The notes: a model not told the origin generated them from the letters alone. DNA of 64,000 bases from Actinoplanes lutulentus (GCF_003259845.1 NZ_QLMJ01000031.1:1-64000), one strand, 5' to 3'; counted from the stretch's first letter, positions 1-9,021 are shown. Numbers and translations: made by a program.

Positions 1-1
1 A

Positions 2-17
2 AGCCGACAGATCGGCT
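2..17. other. small inverted repeat at window edge
   Basis: AGCCGA and TCGGCT flank a 4-nt loop. It could be the foot of a terminator for a gene left of the window, but no gene is visible there and there is no T tract, so the role is unknown. Confidence 0.3.
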
Positions 18-86
18 CGAAGACCCGAAGTCAGTAGCTCAGTGGGTCAGACCCCGGGCGGGAGGTGCTCACCACCAATCCTCTCT

Positions 87-131
87 GTAGCTCAGCCATG
101 TCATCGGGCTCTCATAACGTGCCGGGGCTAC
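87..131. repeat. palindromic repeat family P1, copy a
   Basis: This is an imperfect palindrome starting GTAGCTCAG and ending GGGGCTAC. Its arms share the GTAGCTCAG core with three other P1 copies (144-200, 53039-53093, 53099-53159). It lies in the 286-base gene-free stretch before the aminotransferase stop. A partial arm of the same type (GTAGCTCAG) occurs near 34-42. No open frame here is credible. Confidence 0.6.
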
Positions 132-143
132 GGCCGCGGGGCA

Positions 144-200
144 CGAGCCGTAGTTCAGCCACGTTATCGCTGGCCCATGACATGGCTGAGCTACGGCTCG
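144..200. repeat. palindromic repeat family P1, copy b (long hairpin)
   Basis: The arms 144-167 and 177-200 pair over 24 positions with one true mismatch and two G-T pairs, leaving a 9-nt loop. The outer arms read CGAGCCGTAG and CTACGGCTCG. It may also act as a transcription terminator for the minus-strand aminotransferase that ends at 287. The same outer arms recur 53 kb away at 53039-53159, so it is a dispersed element and not only a local terminator. Confidence 0.75.
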
Positions 201-286
201 CCCCTCGGCAACGCGACGTCGCATTTCCCTGACGGCACCGCCTGCACTGACGGCACTGACCAGCAGGATCGCCGCTGTTTCGCGGG

Positions 287-1441
287 CTATTCGGCGGCGA
301 GAGCTAGTCGGATCGCTTCGGCTACCTGGGGGATGCGGGACTCGGGTAGGCCGGCCAGGTTGATCCGGCCGCTCGGCAGGCCATAGATGCCGTGGTCCAC
401 GCGCAGCCTCTCCATCGCGTCGGCCGTCAGTGGCAGGCTGAGGAACATCCCGCGCTGCTCCGCCAGATCCGGCATGTCTAAATGGGAAGCCAGTCCCGTT
501 CGCAAGCGCCCGAGCCGCCGGCGCATCGCCTCCAGCTCGGAACGCCAGCACGCGGTCAGCTCCGGGTCGCCGAGGATCTCTTCGACGATCATCGCGCCGT
601 GAGCCGGCGGCTGGGAGTAACTGGTCCGAGCGAAACCCTCCAACAGGCCGCGAACGCCGGGCACTTCGCCACGGACACCCTCCAGCTCGCTACGGACACC
701 CGGCAGATCCCCGACGACCAGGGCCGCGCCGACCCGCTCGCTATACAAGCCCCACGCCTTCGAACCGCTCACCGCGACCACCCCGAACCCCACCGCCCGC
801 AGTAGCCGGCGCATCCCGGCGAGATCAGCGTCCAGGCCGTCGCCGAGGCCGAAATAAGCCTGGTCGATGAACGGCACCACACCACGCCGGACCAGCGCCG
901 CGCTCAACTCGTCCCACTGCCGGATCGGCATGCTGAACCCGCTCGGGTTGTGACAGCACCCCTGGATCACCAGCGCGTCACCGGGCCGTGCGGTCTCCAC
1001 CGCGGCCAGCATGTCCCGGACCGGATGCGTCGCGACCCGCAGACCCGCTGCCGCCAGGATGCCGGCGTGGTTCACATACGAGGGCGTGCCGAGATGCACT
1101 GTCCGATCCGGCCCAGTCGTGGCGAGCAGTTCGGCGATCAGGCGGAGGGCTCCGGTACCGGCCACGCTCTGCACCGCGACGGTGCGGGAGGTCAGGGCGG
1201 GGTCGCCGAGCATCAGGTCGGTCAGCAGCGCCGCGAACCGACGGTTGCCGGACGGTCCCGCGTACTCCTTGGATGTTGATCGTTGCGCTAAGCGCAACTC
1301 CGCCGCACGGACCGCGCGCATCACCGGGCTCGCGCCGCTGTCGTCGCGGTAGACGCCGACGATCAGGTCGAGGCGCTCAGGCCGCGCGTCATCGGCGCAG
1401 GCCGCCGTGAGCTGCCACAACGGGTCGGCGGTCAGCAACAT
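287..1441 (-). CDS. aromatic/aspartate aminotransferase (PLP fold type I)
   Basis: The 384-residue product matches the TyrB/AspC class I aminotransferase family, which transfers amino groups between aspartate or aromatic amino acids and 2-oxo acids in the cytoplasm. The N-terminus has the family's ADPL..GVYRDDSG opening, and the PLP lysine sits in SGSKAWGLYSERVGA near residue 230. The N-terminal match supports the ATG at 1441, although this overlaps the upstream exporter by 53 nt. The gene lies downstream of an EamA exporter and opposite an Lrp regulator, which suggests amino-acid homeostasis. Substrate preference cannot be read from the sequence. Confidence 0.9.
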   Translation of the reverse strand: MLLTADPLWQLTAACADDARPERLDLIVGVYRDDSGASPVMRAVRAAELRLAQRSTSKEYAGPSGNRRFAALLTDLMLGDPALTSRTVAVQSVAGTGALRLIAELLATTGPDRTVHLGTPSYVNHAGILAAAGLRVATHPVRDMLAAVETARPGDALVIQGCCHNPSGFSMPIRQWDELSAALVRRGVVPFIDQAYFGLGDGLDADLAGMRRLLRAVGFGVVAVSGSKAWGLYSERVGAALVVGDLPGVRSELEGVRGEVPGVRGLLEGFARTSYSQPPAHGAMIVEEILGDPELTACWRSELEAMRRRLGRLRTGLASHLDMPDLAEQRGMFLSLPLTADAMERLRVDHGIYGLPSGRINLAGLPESRIPQVAEAIRLALAAE

Positions 1442-2297
1442 GATGGGGTTTTCCTTCCAACAGCGGGAACAGGACGACGCCGGTCACGATCAGCGCCAGG
1501 CTGACGAGTGTCGATGTCGTGATCGGCTCGCCCAGCAGTGGCACGGCGGTGATCGTGGTCAGCGCCGGAGCGAGTGCGCCGAGGCAGGCGGCCATCCGCG
1601 GTCCGAGATTCCGGATCGCGATCGAGTAGCAGAGCGCGGCGATCACACCGACGCCGATGCCCTGCACGGCGACGTAAAGGAGCACGTCGTCGCCGTTGGA
1701 GGTGAGATGCGACGGCACGAGTCCGAATCCGATCAGCGCGGCAGTGACCAGCGCGGACGGCACGCAGAGCACCAGCGCGGCACCAGCCGGATCGAGCCGG
1801 GTCGATCGCAGTGCGAGCGTGTAGACGCTCCAGATCAGCCCGGCGACCAGCAGCACGACGATCCCGCCGCCGGTGCGCCACGACACCGAAGCCGCGACGC
1901 CGATCAATATCACGCCGAGCGCGGCGGCTTGCGCCCGCCGGATCCGCAGACCCAGACTTCGGTACGCGAGAACGGCCACAAAAATCGGCACGACGCCCGG
2001 GATGACGAGCCCGACCAGGGCCGCGCTGGTCAGCGAACCGCCCAGTGCGGAGACCGCGAAGTACGGCAGTCCCGCCCCGACGCAGAGCGCCGCGACGACG
2101 GCCGGCCGCTCGCGGGACAACGACCGTAGGGTTCGCGGGATCCACGGCGACAACAGGATGACGGGCGTGGTGAAGCGGATCAGCGCCACGTCCATCGTCG
2201 TGAGGCCGGACGCGCCGATGCCGCGGATGCTGAGCGCGAACCCGGCCCAGACCACCACCGTCGCCGCCATGGCAGCCAATCCCAACGGCCTTCTCAT
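1389..2297 (-). CDS. EamA/DMT-family membrane exporter
   Basis: This 302-residue protein has about ten hydrophobic segments and two EamA-type halves, as in drug/metabolite transporters that export amino acids and other small metabolites. It is the first gene of a two-gene minus-strand unit with the aminotransferase, and the two frames overlap by 53 nt. It is divergent from an Lrp/AsnC regulator with 82 bp between starts, the usual arrangement for an Lrp-controlled amino-acid exporter. The substrate is inferred from context only. Confidence 0.85.
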   Translation of the reverse strand: MRRPLGLAAMAATVVVWAGFALSIRGIGASGLTTMDVALIRFTTPVILLSPWIPRTLRSLSRERPAVVAALCVGAGLPYFAVSALGGSLTSAALVGLVIPGVVPIFVAVLAYRSLGLRIRRAQAAALGVILIGVAASVSWRTGGGIVVLLVAGLIWSVYTLALRSTRLDPAGAALVLCVPSALVTAALIGFGLVPSHLTSNGDDVLLYVAVQGIGVGVIAALCYSIAIRNLGPRMAACLGALAPALTTITAVPLLGEPITTSTLVSLALIVTGVVLFPLLEGKPHHVADRRPVVAAHGGLRR

Positions 2298-2365
2298 GGC
2301 TGGAACGCTATGCGGATCGCGAGGGCAGGCGATTGCTAATTCGTGCGTGAAAGACCTTGATCTTG

Positions 2366-2376
2366 GCAGAATCTGC
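2366..2376. promoter_or_regulatory. short palindrome before the Lrp gene
   Basis: GCAGAATCTGC is a perfect 11-nt palindrome three bases before the ATG of the Lrp/AsnC gene, in the divergent exporter/regulator interval. It could be an autoregulatory site, but it is short and sits where a ribosome-binding site would be expected. Confidence 0.3.
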
Positions 2377-2379
2377 TAC

Positions 2380-2850
2380 ATGAAGAGCCTCGACGCGATC
2401 GACCGGCAGATCCTGCTCGCTCTGCAGAGCGACGGCCGCCTCAGCAACCAGGAACTCGCCGACCGGGTAGGCCTGTCCCCGTCGCCCTGCCTGCGCCGGG
2501 TACGCCTGCTCGAAGAGGCCGGAGTGATCGCCGGATATCGGGCCGTGCTCGATCAGGAGGCGGTCGGCCTGGCGATCACGGCGTTCGTCCGGATCACCCT
2601 GGAGTCGCACGGCGCCGAGGTGGTCGAGCGCGTCGAGGCGGAGATCCGCGGCATCCCGGAGATCGTCGAGGCGTACCTGCTCGCCGGCGACCAGGACTAC
2701 CTGCTGAAGATCACGGTGGCGTCGTTCGCGTCGTACGAGGACTTCGTCCGCACCCGTCTGCGCACCATTCCCGGCCTGGCCTCGATCCAGACGACCTTCG
2801 CCTTCGGCGTCACCAAGACGGTCTCGCCGTTGCCTGTCGGCTCCTATTAG
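2380..2850 (+). CDS. Lrp/AsnC-family transcriptional regulator
   Basis: The product of 156 residues has the standard family length. Residues 1-60 form the AsnC helix-turn-helix (LDAIDRQILLALQSDGRLS, then GLSPSPCLRRVRLLE). The rest is the RAM ligand-binding domain, which binds amino acids and drives oligomerisation. The ATG at 2380 was chosen because the family begins with LDxxDxxIL; the open frame runs further upstream but that part codes for nothing recognisable. It probably regulates the divergent exporter and aminotransferase. Confidence 0.93.
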   Translation: MKSLDAIDRQILLALQSDGRLSNQELADRVGLSPSPCLRRVRLLEEAGVIAGYRAVLDQEAVGLAITAFVRITLESHGAEVVERVEAEIRGIPEIVEAYLLAGDQDYLLKITVASFASYEDFVRTRLRTIPGLASIQTTFAFGVTKTVSPLPVGSY

Positions 2851-2860
2851 GATCTTTCGG

Positions 2861-3655
2861 GTGACGTTCGAGAGGTTCGACACCGGGGTCGCGCATCCGG
2901 CCCGGCGATACAACTACTGGCTCGGTGGCAAGGACAACTTCGCCGCTGATCGCGAGTCGGGGGACCTGCTCGCCACGTCGTACCCCGCTGCCCGGATCGC
3001 CGCGCGGGCCAACCGCGCGTTCTTGCGCCGCGCCGTCGGTTATCTCGCCGCCGACGCCGGCATCCGGCAGTTCCTCGACGTCGGCACCGGGCTGCCGACC
3101 GCTGACAACACGCACGAGGTGGCGCAGCGGATCGCCCCGGAGAGCCGGATCGTCTACGCCGACAACGACCCGATGGTGATGGCGCACGCGCGGGCGCTGC
3201 TGACCAGTTCGGCCGAGGGCGAGACGCGGTACATCGAGGAGGACCTGCGCGAGCCGGAGAAGATCCTGGCCGGGCTGGAGATCCTCGACCTGTCGAAACC
3301 GGTCGGCCTGATCCTGGTCGCGGTCGTGCACTTCCTGCCGTCGCAGGAGCAGTCCGTAGCGGTCGTGCGTACGCTGCTCGACGCACTGCCCTCCGGCAGC
3401 CACCTGGTGATGTCGCTCGCGACCACCGACCTGCTCACGCCGGAGCTGAAGGCGAGCTGGGACGAGTCGCTGCGCACCGGCCGGTCGGACGTCCACCCGC
3501 GCACCCGGGCCGAGCTGCTGCAGTTCGTCGAGGGTCTGGAGCTGGTCGAGCCGGGCATCGCGGCGATCAGCGAGTGGCGCCCCGACCCGGACGACGAGGA
3601 GCAGCCGACCCCGGTGGAGGCGTCGCTATTCGGCCTCGTGGCCCGCAAGCCCTAA
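2861..3655 (+). CDS. DUF574-type SAM-dependent methyltransferase
   Basis: The 264-residue product opens with the DUF574 (PF04672) signature ARRYNYWLGGKDNFAADR and has the SAM-binding FLDVGTGLPT loop followed by VYADNDPMV. The family is abundant in actinomycetes and its substrates are largely unknown. It starts 10 nt after the Lrp stop and may be cotranscribed with it. Its stop overlaps the convergent diguanylate cyclase stop by 4 nt. A paralogue lies at 31719-32516. Confidence 0.9.
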   Translation: MTFERFDTGVAHPARRYNYWLGGKDNFAADRESGDLLATSYPAARIAARANRAFLRRAVGYLAADAGIRQFLDVGTGLPTADNTHEVAQRIAPESRIVYADNDPMVMAHARALLTSSAEGETRYIEEDLREPEKILAGLEILDLSKPVGLILVAVVHFLPSQEQSVAVVRTLLDALPSGSHLVMSLATTDLLTPELKASWDESLRTGRSDVHPRTRAELLQFVEGLELVEPGIAAISEWRPDPDDEEQPTPVEASLFGLVARKP

Positions 3656-5439
3656 CGGCGGGCGGTCTTCTCGCGGTACATCGCGGCGTCGGCCTCGCGT
3701 AACAACCGGTCGGGGTCGGCGGAGGTGTCGCCGGAGACGGCCACACCGATGCTGACGCCTACCGTGACCGGCTTGTCGTCGATGAGGTACGGCTCGGAGA
3801 GGGCTGTCTGGATCGCCTTGCGGACGGTTTCGTGGCCGTCCTCGGCGCTGACGCCGCCGACCAGGACCACGAACTCGTCGCCGCCGAGGCGGGCCACCGT
3901 GTCGGTGCGGCGCAGCAGCTTGGTCAGGCGCTTCGCCACCTTGATCAGGAGCTGGTCGCCGGCGGCGTGGCCGAGGGTGTCGTTGACCGCCTTGAAACCG
4001 TCCAGGTCGAGCAGCAGCACGGCGAAGCGGTACTCCGGGTCGCGGGTGGCGCGCAGGCCCGCCTGGGTGAGGCGGTCCTCCAGGAGCAGGCGGTTCGGCA
4101 GGCCGGTGAGGTGGTCGCGCAGGGCCGCGGTACGCAGCCGTTCCTCCTGCTCACGCAGCGCCGCCATGGTGACCTGGTAGTCGAGGGCCTTGCCGAGCAG
4201 CGAGCCGGAGTGGTTCATCATCTCCCGGCCGGGCGGAGTGGTCGACTGGATGCGCCCGACGGCGGCGAGCATGCCCCAGTCGCGGGCGCGGCTGCGGACC
4301 GGTGCGACCATCACGACGTCGCCGGCCTCGCCGTCGGCCGCGCCGAACAGCTCCGGCGGCGGGAACTGGGCGACCGGGACCTCGGCGTCCGGCGCGCCGA
4401 CCGAGGTGCGGTACTCGCCGACCAGCTGCAACAGCGAAGAATCCCCAGGGGACCACAAGCCGAGGCATCCGGCGACGGCCGGGGTCAGGCTGAGCCACTC
4501 CACCGAACGTGGATCCTCGGCGTCAGCGCCGAGCAGCGCGATGCCGAGCTCGTACTGGATGTTCAGGGTGCTCTGCAGGTATTGCACCTCGCTGAACAGG
4601 CCGCGGGTGTGTGACTCGGCGATGGGGAAGCCCTGGCTCGGGCAGCCGCACGACTCGCGGGGGACGAAGACGGTGGGCACCCGTTCGACTTGTCCCGAAA
4701 TAAAGTGGCTTAACCGGTCATAAGCCGCCGACCCCACCGCGTCGAGTGGCTGCCGGACCGTCGACAACGCCGGCTTCAGATAAGCCGCGTCCGCGATGTC
4801 GTCGAACCCCACCACCGCGATCATCCGCCCGGCCGACGACAGGCGGCTGATCAGGCCGATCGCGTTCCGGTCGGTGCCCACCACGATCGCGGTCACCGGC
4901 ATGCCGGCCCGGATCAGGTCCTCCGCGACCGTCTCGCCGCCGCTCTCGTGGTTGTCGGCGCTTTCGAACAGGACCGGGTCGAGGCCGTGTTCGAGCATCG
5001 CCTCCCGATACCCCTCGTGGCGTTCCCTCAGGTCGTAATGGGCGAGGTAGCCGGCGAAGCCGATGCGGGAGTGTCCGTGTTCGATCAGGTGCGCCACGGC
5101 GTCGCGTACCCCTGATCTGTTGTCCGCGAGGACCGCGGAGCCGCAGCCGTCCTGCGCGACCTGGACCACCGGGAGCCCGGCTTGCCGGGCTTTCTCGGCG
5201 TAGGAATCGGCGACCGCTCCGGGCAGCAGGGCGAGGCCGGCCAGGTGATCCCAGGCGAGCGGGCGATCAAAATCGGGCAAGCCGCTGCGGTCCGCGCTGT
5301 GCGATCCGGGGTCCAGGGTCTGCACCGCCATCACCCGATCGCCGCCCGCGACCGCCGCCGCATTGATGCCGGCGATGATCGCGCCGTAGTAGTCACCGCC
5401 GACGAAGGGGGAGAGAATTCCGAAGGTGCGGCCTGTCAC
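3652..5439 (-). CDS. diguanylate cyclase with LacI/periplasmic-binding-like sensor
   Basis: Residues 1-270 resemble the type I periplasmic-binding fold of LacI regulators (GILSPFVGGDYYGAIIAGI near the start, VVGFDDIADAAYLKPALSTVRQP later) but there is no DNA-binding helix-turn-helix and no signal peptide. A linker of about 150 residues follows, then a GGDEF domain with DHLTGLPNR and an intact GGDEF at 519-523. The inhibitory RxxD site is present as RRTD five residues before it. The protein should make c-di-GMP in the cytoplasm in response to a small ligand, possibly a sugar. The ligand is unknown. Confidence 0.9.
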   Translation of the reverse strand: MTGRTFGILSPFVGGDYYGAIIAGINAAAVAGGDRVMAVQTLDPGSHSADRSGLPDFDRPLAWDHLAGLALLPGAVADSYAEKARQAGLPVVQVAQDGCGSAVLADNRSGVRDAVAHLIEHGHSRIGFAGYLAHYDLRERHEGYREAMLEHGLDPVLFESADNHESGGETVAEDLIRAGMPVTAIVVGTDRNAIGLISRLSSAGRMIAVVGFDDIADAAYLKPALSTVRQPLDAVGSAAYDRLSHFISGQVERVPTVFVPRESCGCPSQGFPIAESHTRGLFSEVQYLQSTLNIQYELGIALLGADAEDPRSVEWLSLTPAVAGCLGLWSPGDSSLLQLVGEYRTSVGAPDAEVPVAQFPPPELFGAADGEAGDVVMVAPVRSRARDWGMLAAVGRIQSTTPPGREMMNHSGSLLGKALDYQVTMAALREQEERLRTAALRDHLTGLPNRLLLEDRLTQAGLRATRDPEYRFAVLLLDLDGFKAVNDTLGHAAGDQLLIKVAKRLTKLLRRTDTVARLGGDEFVVLVGGVSAEDGHETVRKAIQTALSEPYLIDDKPVTVGVSIGVAVSGDTSADPDRLLREADAAMYREKTARR

Positions 5440-5479
5440 CCCGTCATGATCTCTCGAATCCGGCCCGATCAGGCCCGTT

Positions 5480-7540
5480 CTACGCCCCGAGATCAGGCAG
5501 CAGCTTGTCCAGGCGCACCGGCAGGTCCCGTACCCGGATGCCGGTCGCGTGCCAGATCGCGTTGACGATCGCGGCCGGGGAGCCGACGATGCCGATCTCG
5601 CCGATGCCCTTGCTGCCCATCGGGTTGATCTGGTCGTCGTGCTCGTCGAGCCACTCGGCGTCGATCTCCTCGACGTCGGCGTGCGCCGGGATGTGATATC
5701 CGGCCAGGTCGTTGTTCACCCACTGGCCGAACGCCGGGTCGAGGACACCCTCCTCGTGCAGGGCCATGCCCATCCCCATGATCATGCCGCCGAGGAACTG
5801 GCTGCGGGCGGTGCGCGGGTTCAGGATGCGTCCGGCGGCGTACATGCCGTACAGCCGGGAGACCCGGACCTCGCCGGTGACGGTGTCCACGCGTACCTCG
5901 GCGAAGTGCGCGCCGAAGGCGTGCCGTCCGGCGGTGCCCTGCTTTCCCACGAGCTCGGTGGTGTCGAAGACGGCCTCCGGGGAGGAGGACGCGACGAGGG
6001 CGCGGCAGGCGCCGGTCACCGCCCAGCCCCAGGACGCGCTGCCGGAGGAGCCGCCGGCGACCGAGGCGACCGGCAGGGTGCTGTCGCCGATCTTGATGTC
6101 GATCGCGGACGCCGGCACGCCGAGGGCGTCCGCCGCGATCTGGGCGAGGATGGTCCGGGCTCCGGTGCCGAGATCGGCGGCACCGATCGCCACCTCGAAG
6201 CGGTCCGGTGCCAGGCGCCGGACCCGGGCCGTCGACGGCTGCACCATCGTCGGGTACGTCGCCCCGGCCACCCCCGTACCGATCAGCCAGTCGCCCTCGC
6301 GGCGCCGGCCCGGCCGGTGATCGCGGCCGGACCAGCCGAAACGTTGCGCGCCGCGGCGCAGGCACTCGACGTAGTGCCGGCTGGTGAACGGCTCGCCGCT
6401 CTCCGGCTCGACGGCGGGCTCGTTGCGGATGCGCAGTTCGATCGGGTCCATGCCGAGCCTCTCGGCGAGTTCGTCGACGGCGCATTCCAGGGCCACCATG
6501 CCGGGCGCCTCGCCGGGGGCGCGCATCCAGCGCGGTGTCGGCATGTCGAGGCGGGCCAGTTGGTGGCCGGTGCGGCGGTTCGGTGCGGCGTACATGTGCC
6601 GGGTCACGACGGCGGTCTGCTCGGCGTACTCGAACAGGCGGCTGCTCTGCGAGGTCGCCTGGTGGTCGATTGCGGTCAGGGTGCCGTCGCGGTCGGCACC
6701 GAGGCGAATCCGCTGGATGGTCGGGGTGCGGTGGCCGACGATGCTGAACATCTGCTGGCGGGGCAGCACCACCTTGACCGGGCGTCCGGTCACCCGCGCG
6801 CCGAGAGCGGCGAGGACGGCGTTCGGGCGGGCGGTTCCCTTGGAGCCGAAGCCGCCGCCGATGTGTTCGGCCACGACGTGCACGTTCGCCGCCCCGAAGA
6901 TCTCGCCGAGGGTCGCGGCGACGCCGGACGGATGCTGGTTGGAGTCGAAAACGGTCAGACTGTCGCCGTCCCAGCGGGCGATCGTGGCGTGCGGCTCCAT
7001 CGGGTTGTTGTGCAGCGCCGGGGTCGAATAGACCTCATCAATCGCTATATAAGCCGATTTGAGGGCTTTATCCACGTCGCCCATCGCCGACTCCGCCGGG
7101 AAACTCGGGTTGACCGTCTCCGGCGTGTACAAACCTGGATGATCCTCCCGCAGCACCGTGTCCGGCTTCTCGCCCGCGGTGATCGACAGGCTCAGCGTCT
7201 GCGCCGCCCGCCGCGCCGCCTCCAGCGAATCCGCGATCACCAGCGCGACCGGCTGCCCCCGATAACTGATCTTCTCCGACTGCAGAACCGCCAGCTCAGG
7301 ATCGTCAACAGCCGCCAGCGCGGGCACATTGCCGTGCCACAGAACCGCGATCGCGTCCTGCAGCGGATCGACGACCACCGCGTCCAGCGTCCCGCACGCC
7401 ACCGGCGACGGCACGATCCACCCGTAAGCCAGGTCGTCCTGCGGATACTCAGCGGCGTACCGAGCGGCCCCGGTCACCTTCTGCGGTCCCTCCAGGCGCC
7501 CGAGCGGCGCACCGACAGACCCCTGCGCGGTCGCGGTCAT
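5480..7540 (-). CDS. paoC: aldehyde oxidoreductase, molybdenum-cofactor subunit (PaoC/XdhA type)
   Basis: The 686-residue large subunit belongs to the xanthine oxidase family. It has the EHIGGGFGSKG loop, the MRAPGEAPG stretch and the C-terminal GIGEIGIVGSPAAIVNA motif carrying the catalytic glutamate. Domain order and length fit the PaoC/YagR branch, which oxidises aromatic aldehydes to acids. Its start overlaps the FAD-subunit stop by 4 nt, so the three subunits form one operon. No cofactor-insertion chaperone (XdhC/PaoD) is in the window. Substrate is inferred from the family and from the neighbouring phenolic acid decarboxylase. Confidence 0.9.
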   Translation of the reverse strand: MTATAQGSVGAPLGRLEGPQKVTGAARYAAEYPQDDLAYGWIVPSPVACGTLDAVVVDPLQDAIAVLWHGNVPALAAVDDPELAVLQSEKISYRGQPVALVIADSLEAARRAAQTLSLSITAGEKPDTVLREDHPGLYTPETVNPSFPAESAMGDVDKALKSAYIAIDEVYSTPALHNNPMEPHATIARWDGDSLTVFDSNQHPSGVAATLGEIFGAANVHVVAEHIGGGFGSKGTARPNAVLAALGARVTGRPVKVVLPRQQMFSIVGHRTPTIQRIRLGADRDGTLTAIDHQATSQSSRLFEYAEQTAVVTRHMYAAPNRRTGHQLARLDMPTPRWMRAPGEAPGMVALECAVDELAERLGMDPIELRIRNEPAVEPESGEPFTSRHYVECLRRGAQRFGWSGRDHRPGRRREGDWLIGTGVAGATYPTMVQPSTARVRRLAPDRFEVAIGAADLGTGARTILAQIAADALGVPASAIDIKIGDSTLPVASVAGGSSGSASWGWAVTGACRALVASSSPEAVFDTTELVGKQGTAGRHAFGAHFAEVRVDTVTGEVRVSRLYGMYAAGRILNPRTARSQFLGGMIMGMGMALHEEGVLDPAFGQWVNNDLAGYHIPAHADVEEIDAEWLDEHDDQINPMGSKGIGEIGIVGSPAAIVNAIWHATGIRVRDLPVRLDKLLPDLGA

Positions 7541-8505
7541 CGTTTCTCTCCCGCCTCTGCCAGCCGGCCCAAGACCGAGGCGGTCAGATTGCGCATCAGA
7601 GCGATTTTGTACGCGTTATCGCGCAGCCCTCGTGAGTCCGCGAGCTCGGCATCAGCCGCCGCGAGAAAAGCGTCCTTCGTGGCCGGCCCGCCGAGCAGCC
7701 GCTCCTCGGCGACACGGGCACGCCACGGCTTGTGCGCCACGGCTCCCCAGCCGAGCCGGACGTCGCTGACCAGCCCGTCGGTGACGCTCAGGGCAGCCGC
7801 GACCGAGCCGACCGCGAACGCGTACGACGCCCGGTCCCGCGCCTTGCGATAGGCCGAGTTCGCGGCCGCCGGCAGCGCGGGCAGCTCCACCGCGGTGATC
7901 AGCTCGCCGTGTTCCAGGATCGTGTCCCGTTCCGGCTCGTCGCCGGGCAGACGGTGCAGCTCGGTGACCGGGATCCGCCGGCTGTTCGTCACCACGACGG
8001 CGTCCAGTGCGACCAGCGCGACCGCCATGTCGGACGGGTGGGTCGCGACGCAGGATTCGGAGGCACCAAGGATCGCCAGGTTGCGGTGGTCGCCCTCGCG
8101 GGCGGGGCAGCCGGAGCCGGGCGTGTGCTTGTTGCACGGCATGGTGGCGTCCATGAAGTATCGGCACCGGGTGCGCTGGAGCAGGTTCCCGCCGGTGGTG
8201 GCCATGTTGCGCAGCTGACCGGATGCTCCGGCGAGCAGCGCCTGGCTCAGCACCGGAAATCCGGCGCGGATCCGCGGGTCGGCGGCGAGGTCGCTGTTGC
8301 GGACCGCCGCGCCGATGCGCAGGCCGCCGTCATCCAGCGAGGTCACCTCGCCCAGCGGCAGCCGGTTCACGTCGACCAGGACGTCCGGGGTGGCGACACC
8401 CAGCTTCATCAGGTCGACCAGGTTGGTGCCACCGGCCACGAACACGGCACCCGGTTCGAGGGTGTCGTCGAGCCCGGTGGCGCTGCGATAGGTGAACGTC
8501 TTCAT
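7537..8505 (-). CDS. paoB: aldehyde oxidoreductase, FAD subunit with extra Fe-S segment (PaoB type)
   Basis: This 322-residue FAD-binding subunit starts MKTFTYRSA and has the FVAGGTNLVDLMK flavin-binding loop and ATTGGNLLQRTRC. After that loop it carries an insertion with four cysteines (RCRYF, MPCNK, GSGCP, ESCVA), as in E. coli PaoB, where such a segment holds a [4Fe-4S] cluster; ordinary xanthine dehydrogenases lack it. The ATG at 8505 gives a 4-nt overlap with the 2Fe-2S gene. The open frame extends upstream only through that neighbouring gene. Confidence 0.9.
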   Translation of the reverse strand: MKTFTYRSATGLDDTLEPGAVFVAGGTNLVDLMKLGVATPDVLVDVNRLPLGEVTSLDDGGLRIGAAVRNSDLAADPRIRAGFPVLSQALLAGASGQLRNMATTGGNLLQRTRCRYFMDATMPCNKHTPGSGCPAREGDHRNLAILGASESCVATHPSDMAVALVALDAVVVTNSRRIPVTELHRLPGDEPERDTILEHGELITAVELPALPAAANSAYRKARDRASYAFAVGSVAAALSVTDGLVSDVRLGWGAVAHKPWRARVAEERLLGGPATKDAFLAAADAELADSRGLRDNAYKIALMRNLTASVLGRLAEAGEKR

Positions 8506-8975
8506 CGGCCGGCCGCCTGGTGAATGGCCGGGACCATGTTCGGGTACGCGCCGCAGCGGCACAGGTTGCCGCTCATCCGTTCCTTGATCTCGGAGTCGCT
8601 GAGGCGATCGCTGTCCTGGGTGACCGCGCTGGGCCAGCCCTTCTCGACCTCGTCGAGCATGCCGACCGCCGAGCAGATCTGCCCCGGAGTGCAGTACCCG
8701 CACTGGAAGCCGTCGTGGTCGAGGAAGCCCCGCTGCACCGGGTGGTCGTTGAGGCCCTCGATCGTGGTGATCTCCGCGTCCTGGTGTGCGACAGCAAGCA
8801 GCAGGCAGCTGTTGACCCGGCGGCCGTCGAGCAGGACCGTGCAGGCGCCGCACTGGCCGTGGTCACAGCCCTTCTTCGCACCGGTCAGGCCGAGGTGCTC
8901 ACGCAGCGCGTCCAGCACGGTGGTGCGAAGGTCCAGGTCGAGGTCGTGATCGACCCCGTTGACGGTGAGACGCAT
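8502..8975 (-). CDS. paoA: aldehyde oxidoreductase, 2Fe-2S subunit (PaoA type)
   Basis: The 157-residue small subunit has both expected cluster sites: a plant-ferredoxin-type site (CDHGQCGACTVLLDGRRVNSC) in simplified form C-x4-C-x2-C-x11-C, and a C-terminal site (CGYCTPGQ, then CRCGAY). It passes electrons from the molybdenum centre to the FAD. Unlike E. coli PaoA there is no Tat signal, so the enzyme should be cytoplasmic. It is the first gene of the operon and is divergent from padC with 83 bp between the starts. Confidence 0.93.
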   Translation of the reverse strand: MRLTVNGVDHDLDLDLRTTVLDALREHLGLTGAKKGCDHGQCGACTVLLDGRRVNSCLLLAVAHQDAEITTIEGLNDHPVQRGFLDHDGFQCGYCTPGQICSAVGMLDEVEKGWPSAVTQDSDRLSDSEIKERMSGNLCRCGAYPNMVPAIHQAAGR

Positions 8976-9021
8976 GAGCGCCCGTTACCCACCCTCAACC
9001 GAGTCATGCTTGCCACTCTGG

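Noticed and set aside
34..200. GTAGCTCAG stretches that look like the D-arm of tRNA genes
   Set aside because: No acceptor stem, anticodon arm or T-arm consensus follows. The motif sits in palindromes that recur as family P1.
69..551. 160-residue minus-strand open frame at the window start
   Set aside because: It runs antisense-frame through the aminotransferase and across the P1 palindromes; its sequence is arginine/alanine-rich shadow coding with no family similarity.
5549..7852. 767-residue plus-strand open frame opposite the aldehyde oxidoreductase
   Set aside because: It is the antisense shadow of paoC; high GC and codon bias keep the reverse frame open. It has no recognisable domain.
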